64,000 bases of DNA from Epibacterium sp. Ofav1-8 (GTDB lineage: Bacteria > Pseudomonadota > Alphaproteobacteria > Rhodobacterales > Rhodobacteraceae): contig NZ_JAKRFD010000004.1 in the NCBI RefSeq assembly GCF_022348185.1, positions 303,032 to 367,031 of the forward strand, written 5' to 3'. Positions within the stretch are counted from its first letter, which is position 1. Each line of letters begins with the position of its first letter. Position numbers and translations under genes: made by a program. Positions 11,503 to 20,537 of this stretch are shown here, piece after piece. The notes under the pieces were generated by a model. The model had not been told where the DNA came from. It saw nothing but the letters and a program-made list of their open reading frames with translations, and made no database searches.

Positions 11503-12741
11503 TCATTGCCGCACCAGCGCCCGGCGGGCAGCATCCGCGTCGCGCCAGGCCAGCAAGGCATTGAGGATGCCCTGGGCGGTCCGCGCCTGCCAGTCGGGAT
11601 CGGTGAGCAGTTCCAGATCCCGCGGGCTCGACATGAAGCCCAGCTCGATCAGCACCGAGGGGATGTCGGCGGACTTCAGCACCGAGAACCCGGCGGTGCG
11701 CAGCGGGCGGCGGTTGACCGGGCCGCCCTGCTCCATCAGCGACTCGATCACGGCACGCGCCAGCGCGGTGCTGCGCGGATGGGTTTCCTGCCGCGCCAGG
11801 TCCAGCATGACGTCGGTGACCACATCGTCGGCGGCGCTCAGATCGCTGCCGGACAGGAGATCGGCGCGGTCGTGACGCTCGGCCAGCTTGGCGGACGCCA
11901 CATCGGAGGCGGAATCGGACAGGGTGTAGACCACCGTGCCATGGGCCATGCCCTCGGTCACCGCATCCGCGTGCAGCGAGATGAACAGATCCGCCCCCTG
12001 CTGATGCGCCATCGCGATGCGACGTTCGAGCGAGACGAAATAGTCGCCCTCACGCGTCAGCAGCACCTCGAACGCGCCGGAGCGCACCAGCCGCTCGCCC
12101 AGATCATAGGCAAAGGCCAGCATCAGGTCCTTTTCGGCGATGCCGCCGTCGGCCTCGGCGCCAGGGTCAAGGCCGCCATGGCCCGGGTCCAGCATCACCA
12201 CCAGCGGTGCGTCCGCGTCGCGGGGGGTGGCGGGTTCGAATTTCTTCGGCGGGGGCAGGTCCAGACGCGGATCATAAGGAGCGCCAGCCGTCGCGGCAAA
12301 GGTCTCCGCATCCGTGGGCGCCAGGGTCGCCGAAAGGGTGGCCGCGCTGGTCTCGGGGTCGATTTCCATCGCGGCGGTGCGCAGCTGCATGGGGCCGGTC
12401 AGCTCCAGCACCATCCGCGACCAGCCGGGCACATAGCTCCCAAACCGGGCGCGCGCGATCGCCTCTGACCGGTCGAAGGTCTCCGCCTGCAACCCGGTCC
12501 AGTCCACCTCCTGAAAATCCAGCACCAGCCGATAGGGATCATCCAGCGCAAAGATCCGGTAGGGCACGCCCTGGCTGAGTCCCAGTTGCAGCGCCACCCC
12601 GGCGCCGGAATCTTCCAGACGACTCTGCTCCGGCAGGACACGCGCCAGGGCGGAAAACCCCTGCGCCTGCGCAGCCCCGGGCGACAGCGCCACACAGGAC
12701 AGGATCAGGCAGGTCAGGACCCGGGCCACAATCAGTCGCAT
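11503..12741 (-). CDS. N-acetylmuramoyl-L-alanine amidase (Amidase_3, AmiC-like)
   Basis: Periplasmic zinc amidase that cleaves the amide between MurNAc and the stem peptide, typically during cell separation. The 412-residue protein has a signal peptide (about 1-27, ending AAQAQ), an N-terminal AMIN domain (about 30-140) that localises it to the septum, and an Amidase_3 domain (about 185-400). Zinc ligands are visible in MLDPGHGG, in the Glu of GIAEKDL and in SLHADA; the catalytic Glu is in VLIELGFMSS. The ATG at 12741 shares one base with the stop of the upstream aminotransferase (TGATG), indicating translational coupling. A TTG three bases earlier is also possible. Confidence 0.94.
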   Translation of the reverse strand: MRLIVARVLTCLILSCVALSPGAAQAQGFSALARVLPEQSRLEDSGAGVALQLGLSQGVPYRIFALDDPYRLVLDFQEVDWTGLQAETFDRSEAIARARFGSYVPGWSRMVLELTGPMQLRTAAMEIDPETSAATLSATLAPTDAETFAATAGAPYDPRLDLPPPKKFEPATPRDADAPLVVMLDPGHGGLDPGAEADGGIAEKDLMLAFAYDLGERLVRSGAFEVLLTREGDYFVSLERRIAMAHQQGADLFISLHADAVTEGMAHGTVVYTLSDSASDVASAKLAERHDRADLLSGSDLSAADDVVTDVMLDLARQETHPRSTALARAVIESLMEQGGPVNRRPLRTAGFSVLKSADIPSVLIELGFMSSPRDLELLTDPDWQARTAQGILNALLAWRDADAARRALVRQ

Positions 12742-13886
12742 CAACCTCGCGCCTCCATAAAGGTCTTCAGCCGCGCCAGCCCTTCCTCGATGTCCGCGGT
12801 CGAGCGGGCATAGGAGAACCGCAGCGTGGTAGCGCCACGCACCGGGTCGAAATCCAGCCCCGGCGTCACCGCAACCCCCGCGTTTTCAAGTATTTCTGCG
12901 GCAAAGCTGCGGCTGTCGTCGGTGAGGCCCGAAACATCCGCATAGACATAGAATGCCCCGTCCGGCGGAGCGATTTTGGTGAACCCCGCCTTGGGCAGCC
13001 CCTCCAGCATCAGGGCGCGATTCCTGGCATAGACCGCAAGGTTGGCCTCCAGCTCTTTGTGGCAATCCATCGCGGCGAGGGCCGCGACCTGACTGGCGTG
13101 CGGGGCGCAGATGAACATGTTTTGCGCGATCCGTTCCACCGTGCGGATATGATCCTCGGGCACCACCATCCAGCCGACGCGCCAGCCGGTCATCGAGAAA
13201 TACTTGGAAAAGGAATTGATGACATAGGCCTCGTCCGAGATTTCCAGCGCCGTAACCGCCTTCGCCTCATATTCCAGCCCGTGATAGATCTCGTCAGAGA
13301 TAAAGCTGGCGCCCTCGGCCTGTGCCGCCTCCATCAGCGCCGCCAGCGCCGGTTTGTCGAGCATGGTGCCGGTGGGGTTGGCGGGGCTGGCCACCATCAG
13401 ACCGGCCAGGTTCTGGTCGCGAATATCCTCCGCCACCGGTTGCAGGCGATGCTCCGGCGCGGTCTGGATGTCGACGGGCTGCATGCCAAGGGCGCTCAGG
13501 ATCTGGCGATAGGACGGATAGCCCGGCGCGCCGATGCCGACCCGGTCGCCACTGTCAAAGAGCGACGTGAAACTGAGGGTGAACGCCCCCGAGGAGCCGG
13601 GAGTGATCACCACCCGCTCCGGGTTCAGATCGACATTGTACCATTCGCCATAAAGCTGCGCGATGCGACGGCGCAGCGCCGGCAAGCCAAGCGCCACGGT
13701 ATAGCCCATGGCGTCTGTATCAAGCGCCTCGGCAAGCGCCCGCCGCGCGGCTTCTGGCGCGCCAGTAGAGGGCTGGCCCACTTCCATGTGAATGATATGA
13801 CGGCCCTGCTCCTCCGCTTTGCGGGCGGCTTCCATCACATCCATCACAATGAAGGGATCGACCTTGGACCGGCTTGAGTTTCGCAT
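12741..13886 (-). CDS. class I/II PLP-dependent aminotransferase
   Basis: Cytosolic fold-type I aminotransferase of 381 residues; amino-donor specificity cannot be read from the sequence. The Schiff-base Lys lies in INSFSKYFSMTGWRVGW, the PLP-phosphate Arg is in that same block, and SPANPTGTMLD and DEIYHGLEYE carry the Asn and Asp/Tyr ligands. The ATG at 13886 follows GGGAGAT; the frame stays open to 14195 but that part is antisense to the M48 gene. Its stop overlaps the start of the muramoyl amidase by one base. It diverges from the M48 protease gene with only 22 bases between the two annotated starts. Confidence 0.93.
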   Translation of the reverse strand: MRNSSRSKVDPFIVMDVMEAARKAEEQGRHIIHMEVGQPSTGAPEAARRALAEALDTDAMGYTVALGLPALRRRIAQLYGEWYNVDLNPERVVITPGSSGAFTLSFTSLFDSGDRVGIGAPGYPSYRQILSALGMQPVDIQTAPEHRLQPVAEDIRDQNLAGLMVASPANPTGTMLDKPALAALMEAAQAEGASFISDEIYHGLEYEAKAVTALEISDEAYVINSFSKYFSMTGWRVGWMVVPEDHIRTVERIAQNMFICAPHASQVAALAAMDCHKELEANLAVYARNRALMLEGLPKAGFTKIAPPDGAFYVYADVSGLTDDSRSFAAEILENAGVAVTPGLDFDPVRGATTLRFSYARSTADIEEGLARLKTFMEARG

Positions 13887-13908
13887 GTTGATCTCCCATG
13901 GTGCGGCC

Positions 13909-15330
13909 ATGAGTTTTGACCGCGTATTCTCTCTGGCGTCAATCCCGTGTGCACGCCTGTTTCGACTTCTGTCCCGCGCGGTCAGGGGCTCTCGCGGCCT
14001 TGTGCAGGTGCAGGGTCTGGTGCTGGTGGCCGCGCTGACCCTTGCGCCGATCACCGCGCAGGCCCGATCCATCCGACTGCTGCGCGATGCCGATATTGAA
14101 CACGGGCTGTCGGAACTGGCGCGCCCGATCCTCGCCGCGGCCGGGCTGAGCCCGAAACGGGTGCGCATTCTTGTTGTTGATGACAGCAGTTTCAACGCGT
14201 TCGTGATCGATCACCGCGCGATCTTCGTCAACTACGGGCTGATCCTCAAAGCGGAAACGCCGGAGATGCTGCAGGCGGTGCTGGCGCATGAGGCCGCCCA
14301 CATCGCCAATGGCCATATCGGGCGCCGCATCCAGAACATGCGGTCCGCCAGCACGGCGGCGGGGTTCGGGACGGCGCTTGGCATGCTTGCGGCGGCGGCA
14401 GGTGGCGGGCGCGCGGGCGCGGGCTTGGCCATTGGCGCGCAATCCTCCGCGCTGCGCAGCTTCCTGTCGCACACCCGCGCCGAGGAAGCCTCTGCCGACC
14501 GGTCCGCCATCGGTTTTCTGACGGCCGCCGGGATCAACCCCAAGGGCATGGTCGAGCTGCACCGGATCTTTGCCGGGCAAGAGGTGCTGAGCCGCGCCTC
14601 GCAGGATCCTTACATGCGATCACATCCGCTGTCCCGTGACCGGATGCGTGCCGCCGAAGCCTTTGTCGCGAGCGCCGGAGAAGGTCCCGCAACCCGCCCC
14701 GAGGCCGCCTATTGGCTGGCGCGGGTGCAGGGCAAACTCTCCGCCTTCACCCGGGCCCCCAGCTGGACCAAACGGCGGGCCACGTCCGAGGCGTTTGCGG
14801 ATGTGAAGCAGATGCGCCTGGCGGTTGCACAACACCGCCAGCACGCGTTTTCCGGCGCGCAGAAGACCATGCAGGCGCTGCTGGCCGCGCGCCCGCAGGA
14901 TGCCTATTATCATGAACTCTGGGGCCAGATGCTCTATGAGAACCGCCGCTGGGACGCCGCCGTTGCCGCCTATCGCACCGCCGCGCAATTGGCGCCGAAC
15001 GAACCGCTGATCCTGGCCAGCCTCGGACGGGCGCAATTGGCGGCCGGAGATGCCAAGGCAGCACTTGCCACGATGGAAAAGGCCCGTGGTCTCGATTTTC
15101 GCAATGCAACCTTGCTTCGCGATATGTCCCTGGCCTATGCCCAGACCAAACAGACCGGCATGGCCGCCCTGGTCACGGCCGAACGCTATGCCCTGAGCGG
15201 GCGCCTGAAAGACGCCGGCCCACATGCAAAACGTGCGGTGGCCATTCTGCCCAAAGGGTCGCCCGCGTGGCGACGGGCCGAGGATGTGCTGATCGCATTT
15301 GAACAAGACGAGAAAAGGAAACGAAAATGA
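13909..15330 (+). CDS. M48-family metalloprotease with TPR repeats (BepA-like)
   Basis: Probable periplasmic Zn-protease/chaperone for outer-membrane protein quality control, like BepA/YfgC. The signal-like segment GLVLVAALTLAPITAQARS lies at about residues 36-54. HEAAH (about 127-131) gives the two His ligands and the catalytic Glu, with the third ligand in HTRAEEASADRSAIGF. TPR-like helical repeats occupy about residues 300-470. The ATG at 13909 lacks a clear ribosome-binding site and lies just 22 bases from the divergent aminotransferase start. A GTG closer to the signal peptide, such as those at about 13999-14029, may be the true start. Its stop overlaps the DsbA-like gene by four bases (ATGA). 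Confidence 0.88.
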   Translation: MSFDRVFSLASIPCARLFRLLSRAVRGSRGLVQVQGLVLVAALTLAPITAQARSIRLLRDADIEHGLSELARPILAAAGLSPKRVRILVVDDSSFNAFVIDHRAIFVNYGLILKAETPEMLQAVLAHEAAHIANGHIGRRIQNMRSASTAAGFGTALGMLAAAAGGGRAGAGLAIGAQSSALRSFLSHTRAEEASADRSAIGFLTAAGINPKGMVELHRIFAGQEVLSRASQDPYMRSHPLSRDRMRAAEAFVASAGEGPATRPEAAYWLARVQGKLSAFTRAPSWTKRRATSEAFADVKQMRLAVAQHRQHAFSGAQKTMQALLAARPQDAYYHELWGQMLYENRRWDAAVAAYRTAAQLAPNEPLILASLGRAQLAAGDAKAALATMEKARGLDFRNATLLRDMSLAYAQTKQTGMAALVTAERYALSGRLKDAGPHAKRAVAILPKGSPAWRRAEDVLIAFEQDEKRKRK

Positions 15331-16091
15331 TTGCCCCGTCCCGCATGGCCATGATTGCGGCCTGTGCGCTCTCTCTCACCGCTCCGGCGGCCCGGGCGCT
15401 TGACCTCGACAATATGAGCCCCGCCGAACAGGAGGCCTTTGGCGCCGCCGTGCGCAGCTATCTTCTGGAAAACCCCGAGGTGATCCTCGAAGCGGTGGAT
15501 GTGCTGGAACAGCAGCAGGCCCAGGCCGATGCCGCCCGCGACGACGCGCTTGTGACCGCAAACCTGCAGGAATTGCAGGACGACGGCTACTCCTGGGTCG
15601 GCGGCAACCCCGAGGGGGACATCACCCTGGTGGAATTCATGGACTACCGGTGTGGCTATTGCCGCAAGGCCGCGCCCGAGATCGAGGCGCTGCTGGCGGC
15701 GGATGACAATATTCGCTTTGTCATCAAGGAATTCCCCATTCTGGGCGAAGCCTCGGTACTGTCCTCGCGCTTTGCCATTGCCACCCGGCTGGTGGCCGGG
15801 GACGACGCCTACAAGGACATCCATGATACGCTGATCGCCTTTCAGGGCGAGCCCAACGAGGTGGCGATGCGGCGGATGGCCGAGGGGCTGTCGCTGGATG
15901 CGGATGCGATCTTTGCCAAGATGGACGCGCCGGAGGTGACAGAACAGCTGCAACGCACCCGGCGCCTGGCGCAGACCCTGTCGATTTCGGGCACCCCGAC
16001 CTTTGTGCTGGAACAGGACATGCTGCGGGGCTACCTGCCCGCCGATCAGATCCAGATCATGATCGAGGAGATCCGCGCCGGGCGCAGCTGA
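15327..16091 (+). CDS. DsbA-family thiol:disulfide oxidoreductase
   Basis: Secreted thioredoxin-fold oxidoreductase of 254 residues, probably acting on disulfides of periplasmic proteins. It has a signal peptide (about 1-24, ending AARA), a helical N-terminal extension of about 60 residues as in Com1/ScsC-type proteins, the active site CGYC (about 109-112, in FMDYRCGYCRKAAPE) and the cis-Pro loop SGTPTFVLE. The start overlaps the M48 gene stop (ATGA), so the pair is translationally coupled. Both act in the envelope, which is consistent with a shared protein-folding role. It converges on ispG across a hairpin region. Confidence 0.93.
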   Translation: MIAPSRMAMIAACALSLTAPAARALDLDNMSPAEQEAFGAAVRSYLLENPEVILEAVDVLEQQQAQADAARDDALVTANLQELQDDGYSWVGGNPEGDITLVEFMDYRCGYCRKAAPEIEALLAADDNIRFVIKEFPILGEASVLSSRFAIATRLVAGDDAYKDIHDTLIAFQGEPNEVAMRRMAEGLSLDADAIFAKMDAPEVTEQLQRTRRLAQTLSISGTPTFVLEQDMLRGYLPADQIQIMIEEIRAGRS

Positions 16092-16163
16092 GGGATGTGA
16101 CCGTCGACGCGCCCGACCGCTGTGACCTCCGCGGCGGCGCGTCCCGGCAATTTCCCGAGAACA

Positions 16164-16210
16164 TGGGGGCTCTGCCCCCAAACCCCCGAGATATTTATGA
16201 AAAGATGAAG
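16164..16210. terminator. hairpin plus conserved tail between convergent genes
   Basis: TGGGGGC-TCT-GCCCCCA forms a perfect stem at 16164-16180 and is followed by AACCCCCGAGATATTTATG and a purine-rich tail. I recall this GC hairpin plus (C)CCCCGAG.TATTT..GAAAA.ATGAAG layout as a recurring intergenic element in Rhodobacteraceae genomes. It lies between the stops of the dsbA-like gene (16091) and ispG (16219), so it probably terminates one or both. Confidence 0.6.
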
Positions 16211-16218
16211 GGCGGCGG

Positions 16219-17352
16219 TTACTCTGCCGCCTGCTCCACCGCCGCCGCCTCAGCATCGAGGGCGGCGGCTTTCTTTTCGACCTCTTCGACAATGTGGTCG
16301 ATCATCTGGTCGTTGGACATCTTGTGGCTGGCCTTGCCCGCCAGATAGACCATGCCGGAGCCTGCGCCACCGCCGGTGAAGCCCACGTCGGTCATCAGCG
16401 CCTCGCCGGGCCCGTTCACGACGCAGCCGATGATCGACAGGCTCATCGGGGTCTTGATGTGTTCGAGCCGTTCTTCCAGCGTTTCGACCGTCTTGATGAC
16501 GTCAAAGCCCTGCCGCGCGCAGCTCGGGCAGGAGATGATATTGACACCCCGGTGCCGCAGCCCGAGGGATTTGAGGATTTCAAAGCCGACCTTGACCTCT
16601 TCGACCGGGTCCGCCGAGAGGCTGACGCGCAGGGTGTCGCCGATGCCCATCCACAACAGCTGGCCAAGGCCGATGGCGGATTTGATGGTGCCGGACATCA
16701 GTCCGCCGGCCTCGGTGATGCCGAGGTGAATGGGGGCGTCGGTGGCCTCCGCCAGCATCTGATAGGCGGCGGCTGACATGAAGACGTCGGACGCCTTTAC
16801 CGAGATCTTGAACTCGTGGAAATCGTGATCTTGCAGGATCTTGATGTGATCCATGCCGCTTTCGACCATCGCATCGGGACAGGGCTCGCCGTATTTTTCC
16901 AGCAGGTGTTTTTCCAGGCTGCCCGCGTTCACCCCGATGCGGATGGAGCAATTGTGGTCGCGGGCGGCGCGGATGACCTCGGCGACGCGTTTTTCATCGC
17001 CGATATTGCCGGGGTTGATGCGCAGGCAGGCAGCGCCCGCCTCGGCGGCCTCGATGCCGCGTTTGTAGTGGAAATGGATGTCGGCAACGATCGGAACCGG
17101 GCTTTCCTTGACGATTTCCCTGAGCGCCCGGGCCGAGGGTTCGTCCGGCACCGAGACGCGCACGATATCCGCGCCCGCCTCTGCGGCGGCCTGCACCTGG
17201 GCGATGGTGCCTTTGATATCGGTGGTCAACGTGTTGGTCATCGTCTGCACCGCAATGGGCGCATCGCCCCCGATGGGCACATTGCCCACGTGGATCTGGC
17301 GGCTCTTGCGGCGTTCGATGTTCCGCCAGGGGCGGATGTGGTTCATGGACAT
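16219..17352 (-). CDS. ispG: 4-hydroxy-3-methylbut-2-en-1-yl diphosphate synthase
   Basis: [4Fe-4S] enzyme of the non-mevalonate (MEP) isoprenoid pathway that converts MEcPP to HMBPP. The 377-residue protein starts [15 protein letters not shown] and contains the TIM-barrel part ([32 protein letters not shown]). The cluster ligands near the C-terminus are [11 protein letters not shown] and CVVNGPGEA. It has the short bacterial form without the plant insert. The ATG at 17352 is within the conserved start; the frame continues to 17436 without similarity. It lies downstream of the rodZ-like gene on the same strand, a common arrangement. Confidence 0.96.
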   Translation of the reverse strand: MSMNHIRPWRNIERRKSRQIHVGNVPIGGDAPIAVQTMTNTLTTDIKGTIAQVQAAAEAGADIVRVSVPDEPSARALREIVKESPVPIVADIHFHYKRGIEAAEAGAACLRINPGNIGDEKRVAEVIRAARDHNCSIRIGVNAGSLEKHLLEKYGEPCPDAMVESGMDHIKILQDHDFHEFKISVKASDVFMSAAAYQMLAEATDAPIHLGITEAGGLMSGTIKSAIGLGQLLWMGIGDTLRVSLSADPVEEVKVGFEILKSLGLRHRGVNIISCPSCARQGFDVIKTVETLEERLEHIKTPMSLSIIGCVVNGPGEALMTDVGFTGGGAGSGMVYLAGKASHKMSNDQMIDHIVEEVEKKAAALDAEAAAVEQAAE

Positions 17353-17472
17353 GGGCTGCCTCGTCCTGCGTGTCGCTTGCGCCTTAAATAGGCCGAGGCC
17401 CCGGGGCCTGCAATGGCTGTCCGGGGCCTCGGTCAAAGAGTTGATCGGTGCGCGCGCACCAAACCGCGCGGG

Positions 17473-18690
17473 TCAATCGGTGCCGGGCACCGGCTGGGTG
17501 GCGGCGCGCAGCTGGGCGACCATGGTGGCCAGGGCCTGGTTCTGCTCGGCGTCCAGATCTGCAACCTGGAAGCGTTCGCTCAGCGCATCCGGCGACAGAA
17601 CCACATTCTTGGTCACCTGCCCGCGGCCGCCAACGGGGCCGTAGTGCTGGCCATTCACCGCAAAGTAGATGGCGCTGCTCTCGCCGGTGCGCAGGCGCGG
17701 CGCATCCTCGGTCAACGGCACCGAGAAGGTCTGACCCGGCTCCATGATGGTTTCATAGATCACGCTGCCGTCGGCGGCCTTGACCTGGACCCAGGAAGGG
17801 CGCACCGCCAGCATCTCGACCGAGGGGGTCTCCGGTTCAAGCACCTGCGGCACCTGCGTTTCGGACGCTGCATCTGCGGGCAATCGCGCTTCGGCCAGCA
17901 CAACCCCCGGCTGCTCCGGCGCGGCAAAGTTGCCCTGGGCGCGCGGATCGAGGGTGGAAATCGGCGCATCGCGCGCCACCAGCACCGGCACGTCCAGCGC
18001 CTGCGGGCGATAGAGCCGGTCCAGCGCCTCTGCGGCGGGGTCTTCCGTGGTTGCCCCCGCTGTGGTGAGCGCGGCAGAGGCCAGCGGATCCAGCTCCGCC
18101 AGCACTTCCGGTGTCTGGTCGACCGGCGCAAAGGTCACCTGCTGCACCTCGCGCAGCACCAGCCAGCCGCCGTAGCCCAGACATCCGATCACCATGAACA
18201 GCACCAGCAACGACCCGATCGCCCGGGGTTCGATCTGCGACCAGATCCCGTCGGACACAGGCACAAAGGGGGTCGTGGAGGTTGCAAAGGCATCGCCGCC
18301 CAGCCCTTTGGGACTTGCGGCGGGCAGATCCTGGCGCTTGCGCACGGAGGCCTCGGACGACATGCCATGGGCCACGGAGAAGCCGCTTTCGGCACAGAAG
18401 GCCTCAAACGCGCGCTCGGAATCCATGCCCAGATAGCGGGCATAGGACCGGACATAGCCGGCGATGAAGCCCGGCGTGTCAAAGACGGAAGGGTCGCAAT
18501 TCTCGATGGCGTCGATGTAGGAGGCCTTGATCCGCAACTCGCGCTGCACGTCCAGGAGCGATTTGCCCATGGTGGCGCGTTCGCCGCGCATCATGTCACC
18601 AAGTCGCAACTCGAAATCGTCAAAACCGCGGGGGGCTTCTGACGTGTCTTCACGACGTTTGGATGTGCGCTGCGTAAGGCGCCCGATCAT
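17473..18690 (-). CDS. RodZ-like HTH/DUF4115 membrane protein
   Basis: A 405-residue protein with RodZ architecture. A cytoplasmic HTH_25 domain (about residues 28-100, with FELRLGDMMRGERATMGKSL and a TPGFIAGYVRSYARYLG segment) precedes one transmembrane helix (about 157-180, AIGSLLVLFMVIGCLGYGGW). A long Ala/Pro/Glu-rich periplasmic linker leads to a C-terminal DUF4115 beta domain (about 300-370, SWVQVKAADGSVIYE and YFAVNGQHYGPVG). RodZ couples MreB to the elongasome; the role here is inferred from architecture and its place upstream of ispG. The ATG at 18690 is the only good start. The last 40 residues extend beyond DUF4115. Confidence 0.85.
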   Translation of the reverse strand: MIGRLTQRTSKRREDTSEAPRGFDDFELRLGDMMRGERATMGKSLLDVQRELRIKASYIDAIENCDPSVFDTPGFIAGYVRSYARYLGMDSERAFEAFCAESGFSVAHGMSSEASVRKRQDLPAASPKGLGGDAFATSTTPFVPVSDGIWSQIEPRAIGSLLVLFMVIGCLGYGGWLVLREVQQVTFAPVDQTPEVLAELDPLASAALTTAGATTEDPAAEALDRLYRPQALDVPVLVARDAPISTLDPRAQGNFAAPEQPGVVLAEARLPADAASETQVPQVLEPETPSVEMLAVRPSWVQVKAADGSVIYETIMEPGQTFSVPLTEDAPRLRTGESSAIYFAVNGQHYGPVGGRGQVTKNVVLSPDALSERFQVADLDAEQNQALATMVAQLRAATQPVPGTD

Positions 18691-18819
18691 GCCTGCTGTC
18701 CCATCGATACCTGCCGTTTTGCGACATTCCCCGCTGTATCAACCGATTCCCGATTCGTCAGCGAGGTTTCATTGATGAAACGATAACACGATTCCGTTTA
18801 CAGAACACTTCGCTGTGGA

Positions 18820-20055
18820 TTAACCGGCCAATTCGGCGCGATTTAGCGCACAATGCGACCACAGACTGTCCATTGCACGTACAAGGTGATCCATTTCCCC
18901 GCCCCCATGCACCGGAGAGGGCGTGAAACGCAGCCGTTCGGTGCCGCGCGGCACGGTGGGGAAATTGATCGGCTGCACGTAGATCCCGTAATCCGCCAGC
19001 AGCATGTCCGACAGTTTCTTGGTGTGCACCGGGTTGCCGACCATCACTGGCACGATGTGGCTGCCATGGTCGATGATCGGAAGCCCCATCATCTTGAGCC
19101 GGGTTTTCAGGATGCGCGCCTGTTCCTGATGTTTGTCGCGCAGCTCCTGCGCGGTCTTCAGATAGCGCACGGAGGCCGCAGCCCCGGCCGCCAGCGACGG
19201 CGCCAGCGAGGTGGTGAAGATGAACCCCGGCGCATAGGAGCGGATCGCGTCGCACATCTTTTCCGACGCCGCGATATAGCCGCCCATGACCCCATAGGCC
19301 TTGGCGAGGGTGCCGTTGATGATGTCGATGCGATGCGCGAGGTTGTCACGTTCGGTCACGCCACCGCCGCGCGGGCCATACATCCCCACCGCATGCACCT
19401 CGTCGATATAGGTCAGCGCGTTGAACTCATCGGCGAGATCGCAGATTTCCTCGATCGGACCAAAATCACCGTCCATGGAGTAGATGCTCTCAAAGGCGAT
19501 GAGCTTGGGCGCGGCGGGATCGTCAGCCTCCAGCAACTCGCGCAGATGGGCGACGTCATTGTGGCGGAAGACCCGCTTGGCGCCGCCGTTGCGGCGCACG
19601 CCCTCGATCATCGAGGCATGGTTCAGCGCGTCGGAATAGATGATGAGCCCCGGCAGCAGCTTGGGCAGCGTCGACAGGGTCGCGTCATTGGCAATATAAG
19701 CGGAGGTGAACAGGAGCGCTGCCTCCTTGCCATGCAGATCGGCCAGCTCGTGTTCCAGTTCCTTGTGGTAGACCGTGGTGCCGGAGATATTGCGCGTCCC
19801 GCCGGAGCCCGCACCGGTGGCGTCGATTGCCTCGCGCATCGCCTTCAGCACAACCGGGTGCTGGCCCATGCCGAGGTAGTCATTGCCGCACCAGACGGTG
19901 ATGTCCTGCTCGCTGCCATCGGGGCGGGTCCAGACCGCATGCGGGAACTGACCGCGACGGCGTTCGATATCAATGAACGTCCGATAGCGGCCTTCCTCGT
20001 GAAGGCGTTCAATCGCTGCGTCGAGTTGTGCGGTATAGTCCACCGTCATCTCCAT
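18820..20055 (-). CDS. hemA: 5-aminolevulinate synthase
   Basis: PLP enzyme condensing glycine with succinyl-CoA to 5-aminolevulinate, the first step of tetrapyrrole synthesis by the Shemin pathway of alphaproteobacteria. The 411 residues include [18 protein letters not shown], the glycine-rich [35 protein letters not shown], and the PLP Lys in [17 protein letters not shown]. Two in-frame ATGs (20055 and 20049, separated by GAG) could start it; the longer is given. About 146 bases upstream lies an FNR-type box (20202-20215), matching the oxygen control of hemA known in Rhodobacter. A second hemA copy elsewhere cannot be excluded. Confidence 0.96.
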   Translation of the reverse strand: MEMTVDYTAQLDAAIERLHEEGRYRTFIDIERRRGQFPHAVWTRPDGSEQDITVWCGNDYLGMGQHPVVLKAMREAIDATGAGSGGTRNISGTTVYHKELEHELADLHGKEAALLFTSAYIANDATLSTLPKLLPGLIIYSDALNHASMIEGVRRNGGAKRVFRHNDVAHLRELLEADDPAAPKLIAFESIYSMDGDFGPIEEICDLADEFNALTYIDEVHAVGMYGPRGGGVTERDNLAHRIDIINGTLAKAYGVMGGYIAASEKMCDAIRSYAPGFIFTTSLAPSLAAGAAASVRYLKTAQELRDKHQEQARILKTRLKMMGLPIIDHGSHIVPVMVGNPVHTKKLSDMLLADYGIYVQPINFPTVPRGTERLRFTPSPVHGGGEMDHLVRAMDSLWSHCALNRAELAG

Positions 20056-20537
20056 AGCTGTCTGCCGGTGCCACTCCGGCCTGGCTGCGTCTTGATCCCG
20101 ACCTGCCCCCTGGGGCAGCAACCGCCGCAATCCTTGTCGCGGTATTTAACCGGCACCCTTGTCCTCATCAACGTGATAGAGTGTCACGGCCCCCACCATC
20201 CTTGATACAGGTCAAATAAACCTTTCAGGGGTTTTAGAACCATTCTGGATTTCGGGCAAGCATGCCGACCATCAAAGCCGCCATGCACCCGGCGCGCAAA
20301 ACGCCGCAGGGGGTGGGCGATGTTGCGGATCGGAAACCTTTGTTCTGCAACGGGTTTTGCGTGCACACGGTGTTTGAAAAGCACCGCACCCGCCGAAAAC
20401 CGCCCGCGATGTTCTGATACAATCGTGCGACTGGCCCTTGTCAGAGTGCGCTGCTAGGCTCCGCCCCGAGACCCGCCCGGCCCTGTCGATGTGTGATCGC
20501 GCCCGGTGCGGGCAGGCACTATTTTCAGGAGCGACCC
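20056..20537. other. divergent intergenic region hemA / M20 peptidase
   Basis: About 480 bases with no convincing gene; the open frames here have no start context or similarity. It contains the FNR-type box at 20202-20215 and must carry the promoters of hemA (minus strand) and the M20 peptidase (plus strand). Confidence 0.6.
20202..20215 (-). promoter_or_regulatory. FNR/FnrL-type box upstream of hemA
   Basis: TTGATACAGGTCAA matches the FNR consensus TTGAT-N4-ATCAA at 9 of 10 defined positions. A -10-like CTATCA on the minus strand at 20174-20179 would place the start point near 20168, about 40-41 bases from the box centre (20208.5), the usual class II activation geometry. FnrL activation of hemA is established in Rhodobacter; its use here is inferred. 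Confidence 0.65.
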
